NCBI GenBank assembly: GCA_027422505.1
Contig: JAPQWV010000123.1
Location: forward strand, 1,440,501-1,504,500
DNA: 64,000 bases
DNA from: Craterostigma plantagineum
Taxonomy: Eukaryota > Streptophyta > Magnoliopsida > Lamiales > Linderniaceae
Direction: 5' to 3'
In this document: positions 1-10,430 of the stretch, one piece after another
Layout: every line of letters starts with the position of its first letter
Numbering within the stretch: position 1 is the first letter of the stretch
Made by a program: the position numbers and the translations under genes
The notes under the pieces: model-generated
Seen by the model: only the letters and a program-made list of their open reading frames with translations
Databases searched by the model: none
Told to the model about the DNA's origin: nothing

Positions 1-9
1 GAAACCCTA

Positions 10-460
10 GGAAATCGGGCGACTTGTGGTAATGAATTGGACAAGTTGGGCGATTACCATGCATGCACTAAGCGGGCGAAAGTGATTTCCACACATGGTG
101 AACCGGAAGACAAGAAGAGCGGCGGAATGTTGCATGGTATAAGCACAAATCGGGCGATGCAAAGTGGGTATAGGACACGGCGAACCTGAGTCATAATTAT
201 GACAAATCGGCCAACTAAAGCATCCAACAATCGGGTGCTGACATGATGATGTAAGCAAGCGGCAGTTTCAGTTTATGAGTACCTCAAATTGGGCCATTGG
301 ATGGTCGGTGAAACCAAGTGACAGACTTGACAAATCGGGCGATTGCATGTTATGATGAACGTGACCAATCGGGCAAATTGAGACCTCAATGATCGGGCGA
401 TTGGGCGATTTGATAACCTCGGCAAAATTAGAATTTAGATGTGATGAATCAGGCGATTCC
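10..460. repeat. Array of ATCGGGCGAT-like motifs in LTR B
   Basis: About a dozen degenerate copies of a quasi-palindrome near ATCGGGCGAT (arms ATCG and CGAT around GG) occur at irregular 20-50 bp spacing. Examples are aaatcgggcgac, aaatcgggcgatgc, caaatcgggcgattgc and gatcgggcgattgggcgat. The intervening sequence is unrelated, so this is an interspersed motif cluster and not a tandem repeat. Confidence 0.75.
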
Positions 461-702
461 ATGCCTTATAAGAATAGAGCGAATTTAAGGTTTAGGAATT
501 TAGCTTTACATGTCACAAACGAATATTAACACTTAACGTTAGAAATCATGCAACTTAGTCTTAGCAAATTGGTATAGTCAAGATAATTTAATTTGACCTA
601 GTCATCTAATACAGCGACAATACTGATACTTTAATATTTCTGTTTTAAAGGTCGAACAGTAGGAATTTCCCCGAAGCCGTAAATTTAGCTTAGCTCGGAG
701 GA

Positions 703-1221
703 CAGGTAAGTGGAAATTCACTACTAATTTATGTGACTTATGTTATGCCTAATAGTTTACATGAATTATGTGAAATAATGATATGCCTACGCAAGGTAAG
801 TAGTCTGGTATTATTTCATTTTGCATATTCACGAGCATGCACGATCATATATGGGCGTTGTGCGAGATGAGCATGCATATTACATGTCGCTTGAAAGCGA
901 ATGATACTTGCCGATATGGGCATTTGTTGTCGACTCACAGTTGAGTCAAGGCTAATTACTATGTCACAAGGACTGCGTTGAGCGTCGTCGTTATATTGTT
1001 TGGGAATGGCCATGGTGGTAGAGAGTGACCTGGAGGATGCGATATGAGGGTATAAGCAACACATGGTGGAACCCTGGTGTAGGCAACCTCAGTGTGGGCT
1101 ACAAGCGTGAGCGACCGCCGGACAGTCTGGGACGTCCGGGTAGAAATGGCGACCTCGACACGAAAATTCATGCATAATTTTGCTTACTAAGCCATGTGGC
1201 TCCTTACTTTATGTGTTGTAG
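703..1221 (+). other. Putative LTR intron in LTR B (CAG|GTAAGT ... TTGTAG|GTG)
   Basis: A perfect plant 5' splice-site consensus, CAG|GTAAGT, lies at 703-711. A conserved TATGTGTTGTAG|GTG segment ends at 1221. The same pair in the same order and orientation occurs in LTR A (both copies) and LTR F, at spacings from about 515 to 735 nt. That it is spliced is inference. Confidence 0.4.
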
Positions 1222-1546
1222 GTGTACGCGAACACGGTACGTGATCGCCTAGCCTGCAAGGCAAACTTTGAAGCTCCCAACAACTTTTGGGGGGTGCTGT
1301 GTGCATGGATGACAGCATGTGAGGCCGGGCACATAGGTTTCGTTTTGCTATGCAGATGTACACAACCCGTGTAAATAGGACATGGATGTACTTAGGAAGT
1401 AAATGTAATTCTTTTGTCATGTACAGAAACGACTTCCATTATATAAATGTAAAAATTTATTACGCATTTTTGTATGTCTTCCAACTTACAATGTCATTAG
1501 GCACATAAGTAACGTTAGAATAGGTGCGACGGCTAGGGTCGCTACA

Positions 1547-2063
1547 CTTATCGCTACTTGACCGGAGTCGGACTTCGCCATCACCGAAGTTCAAGCCCGG
1601 ATCCGTTGAACATCACAGTCTCGGTAAAACTAATACGTAATTTACGGCACGACAAGGGGCATCCGCTCATTTTTGAGCTTTTGATGAGTCCCTCAAACTC
1701 CAATCGGAAGTGGTTGGCATCGAGGCTTCACCCCGAGCCAACGAGCCTCACTATTCTCGTCTTAGGTATCGCTGAAAATTTCCGTTCAAACCACGTCTAA
1801 CGTTTTTTACGCAGATCTACTCTAGACCACTAGATCTAAGCAATCTTAGTAAAGTACACCCTTAAACTCATCTCCGAGAGTAAAGTTATAATCCGCGGGG
1901 AGACAACCACTACGGTTTCTCACCACTACTCTACAATACGCCAGGCCGCTCGCTTTGCAAACTCGGACTGAGAACAACTCATGATATGATGCTCGAGTGA
2001 CTCTGTGATTTGCACAATCGAGATCATTTCGGGTTCATTTATGTCGTTTCTTAAAATCAAGCA
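1547..2063 (-). other. Leader remnant of retroelement G
   Basis: This stretch holds no convincing gene. It lies immediately inside the primer-binding site of the minus-oriented element G, so it should be that element's 5' untranslated leader. It is truncated on the left by LTR B. No gag or pol of element G is present. Confidence 0.45.
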
Positions 2064-2077
2064 TGGCTCTGATACCA
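2064..2077 (-). other. Primer-binding site of element G (initiator Met-tRNA)
   Basis: On the minus strand this reads TGGTATCAGAGCCA, complementary to the 3' end of plant initiator methionine tRNA over 14 bases. It is separated from the LTR end by four bases (ctat). The orientation shows the element ran leftwards. Confidence 0.8.
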
Positions 2078-2081
2078 CTAT

Positions 2082-4203
2082 TGGGGAACTCCGGGTGTCA
2101 CGAAATCGAATCTCGGACGCAGGGGAAGTTCAAAATTTTTCTCGGGATCCCCGTAAGGAGCCTCGGCTCACTTGGTTATGTAGAGAAAATATGCATGACA
2201 CGTAAGAAGGGTTTTCGAAGCTTACCCTCGTCGCGAAGATCCCAGGCTCCGCTTTGCCGTCCCGGTTGTCGTAGTCCGCTCCGAGCAACGTCGTGACCTC
2301 TCAGAGCTCCAACGCCCTGACATGATCGTCATGCCGATCCCGGGACGTATCCAAATTCCACCTCCTCCCAAGAATGGCTAGAGAGGAGGAAGATGTTTAG
2401 AAGAGATGTGTATATGTGTGTGATTTACTAAAAACTCACTCACAAACTTAGCTTTTCAAAGAACAACCTACGTTTTCTCTCAACTCTCTCTAGAACCATT
2501 CTATAGAGTGAGAATTGGACTTGAACTCATGAGCCACGAAATTATGCAAGTCCTTAACTTAAATTAATTTTTCAACCATGAAAATGGCTCTAAGTTTAAT
2601 AAAATTGAATCATTTCCTACATGACTCAATTTTGTTTGATTCCCTGTTTTTAAATTATCAAATGACTAGATATTGTCACACAAATCTAACAAAAAATAGT
2701 GGATGAATTTGGACTTGATTTGAACAAGTTATGACCAAAAGACCTCCACGGCCACGCGCACAAGAGTCCACGGCCGTGGTAGGCATGAACCAAGCCTTAG
2801 CTAGGTCTGCTCTTGGCCCACGGCCTCATGAACAAGAACCCACGGCCATGGGAGGCAGCAGTGAGCTTGGCCAGCCTCTGCCCTGCCCCACGGCCTCATA
2901 TCCCACGGCCGTGGCACTTTCGGCAGGTTTGCGGCAGTTTCATGTTCCTCTTAGCTTGAGGGGTAAACGATGTTCGATGGACCTGAAATTTTAATTACAG
3001 AAAGAAGACTCACCAATATTTATTCTGACCAGAAGGATTCTCAGTCTGTGGTCTATATTGGAAGATATGAATTTTTAAATATACGGCTACGTTTCAGGCG
3101 GGATTCACGGCCATGACGAGCCTTGCTCATGGTTGTGAACCCTATTTCCGGTCCATTCTTCATCGTTTTGTTGCGGGAATCTAAGTCCATCAAAATAAAG
3201 TTTCTAAAAATTTAGTTGACATTTCATTAACGACTCCAAGCTCGTTAAATAATAACTCATATCACTTTATTAGATACTGTCTCAGTGATCCTTTTTAAGC
3301 ACAACTCTCTTGGTTCCGCTCAACCCGGCAAGGGAAGAATCCAAGAATTCGGTAAGCACCTAGCCAATCCCGTGGTAAAGATCCCGTGTTGAGTACGATG
3401 TTCGATCTACAAACCAACTATAGATTATCATCGTACGTATAGACCCTTCACTAAGGCCCCGGTCGAGTGAGAGCCATGGTAATGCCAAACTCACTAACCC
3501 GACACTATGTCCAATTTGTGATGACAAAATTACTAAACTACACTCCACGTCCCACGCCCCTGAATATGCATAGGACATATCCTCGATTACTTGCGAGGTT
3601 GTGCTCATGAGTGTCAATGCCCAGCAGTTGCACTTCATTGTCAAGAGCGCATGTCGCCGCTGACCCTGTTCAACCTCGAACGAGGCGGGCCTAGCAAACT
3701 AGTGACTAGTCAGGACCCCGAAGCCAACTCTGACAATGACCCTTCGGTCTAAGGTCCATGCACACTACTATAGGCAATCGATCGATCATTGACACTCAAC
3801 GAAGCCATGTGATCGTCGGTTATGAGTCGTTTCCAAATATAAGTTAATCCCCGATTCAATGTTACGACCTCCCACTTTCAAGTGAATGGTTGGCACAATT
3901 ATTTTAGAGTCGTCAATAACTAAGTCATGATCGACACTCAGTCACCCTACTGAGGTCTGAGACTTATGGACTAATTTAATATACCATAATAATAGCTCAC
4001 CGGTGCCCCTCCCTCATCCAATGAGAATCGGTGACTAGTAAGATGCCTAGTAAGACTGGATAGGTAAATAAATAATATGCCTTTTGTAAATTCCATAAAT
4101 AATTATTCGAATACAATATCCGAATATTAAAGTGTGAATAATAGGTTCATGTTTATGCCATATTCATTACATCCTCGAATGGCACTCCAAGGAAATATCC
4201 CCA
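2082..4203 (-). mobile_element. 5' LTR of element G, lineage unknown
   Basis: The LTR begins TGGGGA next to the primer site and a matching TCCCCA occurs at 4198-4203. This gives a 6-bp inverted terminal repeat and an LTR of about 2.1 kb on the minus strand. There is no second copy in the window, so the outer end is inferred from the inverted repeat alone. No coding capacity was seen; open frames here are short and uncharacteristic. The middle carries a CCACGGCCGTGG motif cluster. Confidence 0.55.
2742..3125. repeat. CCACGGCC(G/A)TGG motif cluster in LTR G
   Basis: Several perfect or near-perfect copies of the palindrome CCACGGCCGTGG or its half CCACGGCC occur within about 380 bp. Examples are ccacggccacg, tccacggccgtgg, cccacggcctcatg, cccacggccatggg, cccacggccgtggc and tcacggccatga. 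Spacing is irregular. It resembles in kind, but not in sequence, the clusters in LTRs A, B and F. Confidence 0.75.
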
Positions 4204-4210
4204 TATATAG

Positions 4211-4234
4211 ATATATATATATATATATATATAT
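4211..4234. repeat. (AT)n microsatellite
   Basis: Twelve AT dinucleotides lie immediately outside the left end of the MULE. The AT-rich flank makes the MULE target duplication hard to fix. Confidence 0.9.
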
Positions 4235-4242
4235 GTATAATA

Positions 4243-4307
4243 AGAGTAATGCTATCGTGCCCACCTACGGTGGGCAACTAACGTGAGCAACGCCACCTAC
4301 ACGATGA
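4243..4307 (+). repeat. Left terminal inverted repeat of the FAR1-type MULE
   Basis: The outer 23 bases and an inner gccacctacacgatga block match the right end. Between them the left end has about 26 extra bases, including a small hairpin gcccacctacggtgggc. The right end lacks this piece. Confidence 0.85.
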
Positions 4308-5221
4308 ATCCTTTAGCAACGTTGCCCCAAGCCTTCTTGTTCTCAAACCTTTAAGGTTTCAAAGCTGTTGCGTGTGGCGTGTGAATATTGTTCGCTTGTT
4401 TTTCTACATATTTTCGATGTTTCTTGACTATGCAGATTACGAGAGATCAAGTGCTAATGCCGTTTACGAGAAGGTGCTAAATGAATGCCTTAACAAGATC
4501 TCTCGCATTGTTGCAAACTGATCTTAATTCGGAGTTCGTCCGCGAGATGCAAAAACAACCATGAAGATGCTGAAGCGTAAGCTATATAGAGTCTGATTTT
4601 GTGTGAATTGTTGTATATGACTTGAAATTTTTTCAATAGTTTAACTGTAGAGATGAGATGGGACTTGTATTTCAGCTACTGCCTTAGTGTAATACAATAT
4701 GGGGTTGTATATTAAGAATGGTGTCTTTCTACGGTGCATTCTTGTCTGTTCTTGTTTATCTGTGTAAGAATAATTACGAATCTACCGTGAAAAGACATCA
4801 TTTGAGTAAAGGAAGTAAAAGTAGTACACACAATGACCGGTAGAGAAGTAAATCCATTAAACTTTCACAAAGTTAAAAAATAAGTCATTCCTCTATCGTA
4901 TGAGTACAAATCGTAATAGTCAAAACTTCAAATCTAAGGTCCAATAGTAATAAATAAACTAAATCAAAACAAAACCACACACTGACGAACACAATATAGA
5001 AACAAATTAGTCGAGTTCTGCTATCTTGATATTATGAGCATCCTCGTCACTTTCCTCCAAGCGAGACATATCAGCATCATCATCACCGGCTACAGACCCT
5101 AATTCTTCTTCATCCATACTATCACCACTATAGTATTGATCTTGCGTAGTTTACCTGTTAACATATACTGACGTCATTTCTAGCTGTGCAAATAAGTAAA
5201 TGTAAAGCGTTCATAAATTAA

Positions 5222-7465
5222 TCAAAAGATATACCCATATTGCAACTTGGGACAATTGCGTTTGTCATGCGACACGCCTCGAACGCCGCATCTATTGCAC
5301 AACCTGGACTTTGAGTTTAACTTCTCCTTTGATTGTTTCAATCTTCTTCCACACCCATTTGCTCTAATTCCAGAAGGATTCATAACTACACGTCTTGTTC
5401 TTTTCCTTTCACTGGCAGGGCTCAAACCTTTACTGATGTTGACTTCCTTAATTTTGCACTCGATAGAATCTATTTGTTCCTCCAAAAACTTCGTCCCTTC
5501 ATCGGTCAAAGATGCCTGATCAACTAATAATGATAACCTAAAGGATAATATCGAGTGTCGTGTCATCAAAAACTTATCGATATCATTGCTGATATATTCT
5601 TCACCCATAATATATTTTGCTCCAACCTTTGCATCCTGTGTCCATCTCTTTATTATATACTTCTCGGGCAGTTCAAATACTTGCGTGAAACGAAAATAGG
5701 CGAGCATATGCTTACATGGAATGCCTTCTAAATCGAACTTCAAGCAACTGCATGATATGTGTCTCTCTTTCTGTCGTGTGTGATCACCATTGGTTTAGAA
5801 GAATTTTGAAAACGAAAAATATTGTACCTCGACAACTCAAGTTCTGAATGCGCTTCTTGCACGTAATAACTATGACTTTCGTTAATCTCACTTCAAAATC
5901 GCTCCATTTTCTTCTCGTGTAAATCTTAGCCATCTGATGTTCCATCGGCAGCTGGCTGTGAACTTTAGGGCGCTCGTTGACGTCGACGTGATCGGCAACT
6001 CATTCTTTGTGTCTTTGGTTTCTGAGCACCCTGTTGAAATGTATAATGAAATCCATCAGTGAGTTTTTCTTCGATACATACTTCTTGAGAAATGAATGTG
6101 TGATTTCAGATCTCTGGCTAACCCAGCCGAAAATATATGGTTAAAGTATGCAGGAACCCACCTCGCTCGCAATTCATACATCATCGATAACCACTCGTTT
6201 TTCTCCAGCTTAGATGATTTCATAACATCTTTCCAATATTTTTCAAACTCATCAGGCGTCGTCGAGTTTGCAATGGCGTTCTTGATGGTTGGGTAGTGAT
6301 CACGAAAATTCAAAGGACCAAGTTTATCAGAGAACTTGTTCAATATGTGCCACAGACAGTATCAATGTATTGTATTCGGAAAGACATGAGCAATAGCTTT
6401 AGACATAGCTGGGTCTTGGTCCGTAATGATAACATTTGGCGCCCCTTTAGCCGCGGATTTAACGAAGCTGTTGAACAACCAAATGAAAGACTCAGTTTCT
6501 CGTCACTAAGAAAGCCACAACCAAAAATAATAGTCTATGATGATTAACCCCTACGAAAGGGGCAAAAATCATCTCGTAGTTATTAGTATTGTAGGTCGTG
6601 TCAAATACAACAACATCACCAAACACGTTATATGCCATCCTTGAAATAGGATCTGCCCAAAAACACCGACATAATCTTTTCTCTGAATCTGTCTCGTACT
6701 CGAAAAAAAATACTGAATTTTTTTCTGTCTCGGATTCAAAAAACTCAACTAAAGTTTCAGCGTCGATGCGCTTCTCCTCATCCTTACGGCCCTGCTCGAG
6801 ATTTCAAATATCTTTTTCTGTACATCCCATATACTCAGGTCCTCCATGCTCTATCTCTAACAAACTTATCTGTTGGCAAGTGGGAACATTTGCTTCTGAT
6901 AGTTGTTGAGTCAATGCTTTCTTCGCTGTTGAAACACCTCGATGGGAACGCAACAAATGCACTTTTGAAGGAGTCGAGAGTGGGTGGTTATGAGTCTCTA
7001 TTAAATCACACTCCAAGATGGGCTTGTATGTGCCTTAACAATTGACATCCTTGCCATACACCCAGTTCTAACTATTCCACGAGATATTTGCTTTGTCAAC
7101 TCGTCCCCTTGTTTATTCGCTCGATTTTCATCTCGATGGCCTTCTTTAGAGCAAACAAATCGTTTCCAAACAATCTCATCTGTCATTTTATTCTTTTTGC
7201 TGTTGCCTATTCTCGTACTGAACCCAGCTGCTCGTGCATATTGGTTGTAGAACAAAAAGGCGTCATCCATTCCATTAAACGACATCCCAATTTTTGGCTT
7301 CTTTTCATCTGGAGTTTGGGGAGTATGTAGATGATCATCAACGTCTTCCATGCTGCCATAAAATTTTCGATTACAAAAAAAAATGCAATCATACAATACA
7401 TTATTTAATCTAGAAATATGACAATTAGAGGAGAAAGAAGTATACCTACTTTGCAAATTGGACAA
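5222..7465 (-). pseudogene. FAR1/FHY3-like MULE transposase, broken
   Basis: Read on the minus strand the parts come in the order expected for a FAR1-type MULE transposase. A FAR1 DNA-binding region comes first (FYNQYARAAGFSTR, WKRFVCSKEG, HNHPL; about 7340-6990). A transposase core follows (DTTYNTNNYEMIFAPF, about 6600; ITDQDPAM, about 6440, supplying two catalytic aspartates). Then come a SWIM zinc finger (CSC...IPCKHML, about 5740-5700) and a C-terminal CCHC knuckle (CNRCG...HDKRNC, about 5280-5240). Lesions: a frameshift just before HNH, a TGA after the EKDI segment (about 6806), and further frame changes in the core near 6540-6340. It lies inside inverted repeats, so this is a transposon gene and not a domesticated FAR1 regulator. 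Confidence 0.85.
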
Positions 7466-7918
7466 AACAGAAAACCAAATCCGTCCAGAAGGAGTGCCTC
7501 AAAACCCAACTCACGATGTGGAAAACAGATGTCGCTGTAAAGGAAAAAAAAAATAAATTGGGGCTGGGCAATTCATAAACCTCTTATATCTCCAAACCAA
7601 TATGCACGATCATGAAATAAACTAAAGAAAATAATAAAGGGGTGGAAACCAATCTAATCATTATACCTTTTCTCTTTGTAGACAATGATTACAATATTGA
7701 TTACCTTTGAGTTTTCTGGATAAAGCATCATGGAACGTGAATGGGTATAAACCCTTTCTTCTCATGAGGCTATGCTCGCCGTGGTGAGTACTTGCAGAGG
7801 AGATAATCTGTTTCCTTTTTTAATTACAGTATTCTTTTCCTTTTTTAATTTTCAATTTTTCTTAATTAGGATTTTAGATTAAATTTAATTTTTCAATTTT
7901 AAATGATGTGGCGCTCCG

Positions 7919-7959
7919 TCATCGTGTAGGTGGCGCGGTGGGCACGATAGCATTACTCT
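7919..7959 (-). repeat. Right terminal inverted repeat of the FAR1-type MULE
   Basis: This is the inverted counterpart of the left end, with the two conserved blocks separated by only two bases. It is the shorter and probably more ancestral form. Confidence 0.85.
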
Positions 7960-8207
7960 ATATAATAATAAGTTGGTTTCTAATTTCATTGTAATCAAAC
8001 ATAGAAAATTGTTCAAAGATTGTTATTTATATTTGTGACTTAAAGTTAACAAAAGCGAGTACAAACGTTACATAAATATTACTTTTATCTTTTTTAAAAA
8101 AATTAGACGTCATTATCTTCCTATTTACCCCATCCTAACCAAATCTCAGGAAAGTAGTGCTTACATAAATTTTTAAGTATTTATGGAACATTCAACTATA
8201 AAACATA

Positions 8208-8422
8208 CTCCATCTGTTTTGAAATACAAGTCCTTTAAGGTAATTGCATACATATTAAGAAATAACAAAATTTCTATTGTACCCTTAATTAACTATTTTA
8301 TCATATTAATCTAATTATATAGTAAGGTTTCCAACTATTTTCTTGAAAAAAAAGTAAAACAAGTTGTATTAGGAACACAAAAGCAAAAGTCTAAAACAAG
8401 TTGTATTTCAAAATAGATGGAT
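8208..8422. mobile_element. Stowaway-like MITE
   Basis: This 215-bp AT-rich element has inverted ends, ctccatctgttttgaaatac on the left and the reverse complement of a near-identical sequence on the right. It is flanked by TA on both sides (8206-8207 and 8423-8424). The CTCCATC start and TA duplication fit Tc1/mariner-derived Stowaway MITEs. It has no coding capacity. Confidence 0.75.
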
Positions 8423-8968
8423 TATTTTTTTTTAAGTCACACTTATGATATAAATTTGTGCAATATTTCGTATCTCATTTGGAAAAAATTATTGAATAAG
8501 GGTTCGGGCCCGAATTCGTGTTTCGCTTCAGGCCTCGACTTCTTCAGCTACGGGCCTGTCGGTGTTTGTATATAACAACCAACGCCTACAAGCGTAACAT
8601 ATTCCATTTATTTTTTCCACCGTGGTCATCATAAGTGATTATTGTTGAAGTGTCTGCGCCTCTAGTGCTGTAGCCTATAACATATTTTGTACTAGTGTAA
8701 TTTAGGTCTATTATTATATTTAATTTAAGGTGATTAATGATGTGGCATGCCACTTGGAGGTGTTCACGAACGGTTTTCACAATGTGAGCACCATAAAATT
8801 TCTCTATGCATATATCGAATATACATACATGTGTTGTACCATCACGTCTGATGAAAGTAAAAATCTTGGAAGTGAAAGAACATAAAGACGACTTTTCATT
8901 ATTTTTGTTTTGTGCTAAATCTGCTACATATAATAGTAACTAAGTCAGCATCGTATGCTCATATATGC
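8423..8968. other. Downstream flank of the defensin-like gene
   Basis: AT-rich sequence with a 64-codon minus-strand open frame at 8586-8780 that has no recognisable domain, no signal peptide and no cysteine pattern. Part of 8880-8968 should be the 3' UTR of the defensin-like gene. Nothing else is supported. Confidence 0.5.
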
Positions 8969-9330
8969 TTAGCAAGCGTTACAGACACAAAAAGGACCGG
9001 CGAATCCAATATTTTCTATGCATTGTACTGTGGTCGAAGCTCCAAACTTGTTCTTGCAAAAAGCCTCACATTTCTGTGTCCCATTGTCACAGCTGATCTC
9101 AGGATGTATTTCGTAACACTCTTTTGGATTTCGGCCTTGCTGAGCACTTGTCATCATCACTGCACACGAAAATTTGTAGTATTTGTTTCTAAGAAATAAA
9201 ATTATTACGGTCGGTACACGTATATATTATTGAGTTGGCTTATAGATGCGAAAGAAGGCCCAGACAAGATACCTGTGAAGAGAGCTGCTGTAATAACAAA
9301 GAAGAAGATTTGTACTGTAGACGATGCCAT
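8969..9330 (-). CDS. Defensin-like cysteine-rich secreted peptide, two exons
   Basis: Exon 1 is 9330-9273 and exon 2 is 9159-8969. The 113-nt intron starts ACAG|GTATCT and ends GTGCAG|TG, splitting a valine codon. The 82-residue product starts with a hydrophobic signal peptide (about 1-25, with IFFFVITAALF). The mature part has eight cysteines at 34, 43, 50, 54, 66, 77, 79 and 82, including CEAFC (CxxxC) and CVC (CxC), the CS-alpha-beta arrangement of plant defensin-like peptides. A phase-1 intron just after the signal peptide is typical of that family. These peptides are secreted and act in defence or in pollen or reproductive signalling; the role here is unknown. A TATA box lies about 65 bp upstream. 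This is the only apparently intact host gene in the window. Confidence 0.85.
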
Positions 9331-9393
9331 TCTTGAATAGAAAGTTGAACTCTATAATATATTACAAGTTGCTCTCAACAGCCAACATACTCT

Positions 9394-9401
9394 TATATAT
9401 A
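9394..9401 (-). promoter_or_regulatory. TATA box of the defensin-like gene
   Basis: On the minus strand the sequence reads TATATATAAG about 65 bp upstream of the start codon, a normal distance for a plant TATA box with a short 5' leader. Confidence 0.7.
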
Positions 9402-9419
9402 CAAGCGAGTTTAGAGTGG

Positions 9420-10430
9420 TTTATCAGATCATGTATGGCGTCCTTTACTTTTTTCCCCTTCATTAAAATTGAGATATTTTAAATAAATGTCCTTTAACCA
9501 ATTTTTTTTTTCAGAAAATTGCATGACCAGAATTTTGGTCAATGACTCAATTTTAATTATTTTTTTATTCTATGGATAGAAAAACGAACCGGTGCTGGAA
9601 TATGTAAGATAAGAAGTAGAGGATCCGAGCGAAAAACATTGATCTTTAAAATCATAAGCCACATTCTATTACACCCGCCCGCCTACCTATGTTTCGTGTT
9701 TATTTAGATAGATTACTCCAGATATAAAAATCTTTGCAGATATGTCTATTTTCAAACTCTGTTGAAAAAGATGCTATTATTGTTAGGAACCCCTGAGATT
9801 GCGTCAAGACGATCTTTTTATTAGAAATTTCTTATCGGTAGAGATATATACTCTTTTTAAAGTCTTAACCGAGGTTCTTCCGTGCTATGCACAATAAACT
9901 GCTTTAAGAATTTCTTGTACTTGAGATGATCTTGTTACGTATTTAGATGATTTAGAACTCTGTTATTCTTTTCTTTATTACCTTTTGGTTTTTGCAAGAT
10001 TTTGAATTAGGAATTTGAATGTTCTTTTTTCTTTAACCTTTATCATAAATAAATATTAAATTTTTTGGAAGGCCGGCGAGCATATTCGTACATTGCTGAT
10101 GTTGAAACCCAACTAGTTTAAGACGTGTTGTAGAATACATATACTGCAATGGTGGGATAATAAATAATAGCAAATAGGCGTAGTTGGATCCGTCTAAAAC
10201 AGGAACCTTACCAGAACAATTTGAGGATGGACATAGAAATAAAAGAGAAAGGCTTGTATTTCATATCTTATTGCATTACAATTGAGGATGGACTCATTAA
10301 ATGGCTATATTTTCTAAACTAGCCGTTGAGACATAATCATTAATTTACCTAATCATATCTTTCCCCAATTGCATAATCTTTGACTTGGTTTTGATTTTGT
10401 GCCTGATCTGTGGAGTCATTCTTTCCATCT
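9420..10430. other. AT-rich spacer; possible LTR remnant of copia H at its right end
   Basis: No gene is seen. From about 10170 the sequence probably grades into the 3' untranslated region or LTR of copia element H: minus-strand text TTGTAATGCAATAAGATATG at about 10270 resembles the R-U5 part of copia LTRs. No matching LTR was found, so this is weak. Confidence 0.35.

Larger units (their letters stand above)
1..1546 (+). mobile_element. LTR B: 3' part of a Tekay/Del-like Ty3-gypsy LTR
   Basis: This plus-oriented LTR is cut by the window edge and ends with gctaca at 1541-1546. Its right half matches, in opposite orientation, LTRs A and F further along. Shared blocks are a GACAGGTAAGTGG donor-like site, a TTATGTGTTGTAGGTG segment, a ...CACGGTACGTGATCGC... 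stretch and GAGGCCGGGC. No primer-binding site follows the end, so it is a 3' LTR or solo LTR, not a 5' LTR. It abuts and truncates the leader of element G. The assignment to Tekay rests on similarity to A and F, which do carry chromodomain pol genes. Confidence 0.75.
4243..7959 (-). mobile_element. FAR1-type Mutator-like element (MULE), about 3.7 kb
   Basis: The ends are inverted repeats: agagtaatgctatcgtgccc on the left, and the reverse complement of the same sequence on the right. The flanks share tataata, compatible with a 9-bp target duplication but unclear because the flank is AT-rich. Inside is one minus-strand FAR1/FHY3-like transposase gene with DNA-binding, transposase, SWIM and zinc-knuckle parts. 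4308-5221 and 7466-7918 are non-coding, AT-rich ends. The transposase carries frameshifts and a stop, so the element looks non-functional. Confidence 0.85.

Noticed and set aside
10..460. Possible CRISPR-like array of ATCGGGCGAT motifs
   Set aside because: Units are about 10 bp, degenerate and irregularly spaced, in a plant LTR. There is no repeat-spacer structure.
2064..2077. Partial tRNA gene suggested by the tRNA-Met 3' end match
   Set aside because: Only the 3' 14 bases match, and they sit next to an LTR end, so it is a primer-binding site.
3360..3644. 94-codon minus-strand open frame in LTR G
   Set aside because: Lies inside the LTR, with no recognisable domain and no neighbouring coding support.
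8586..8780. 64-codon minus-strand open frame downstream of the defensin-like gene
   Set aside because: No signal peptide, domain or cysteine pattern; AT-rich, and as likely by chance as not.
8912..9199. Plus-strand open frame across the defensin-like gene
   Set aside because: Antisense to the well-supported two-exon gene, with no domain of its own.
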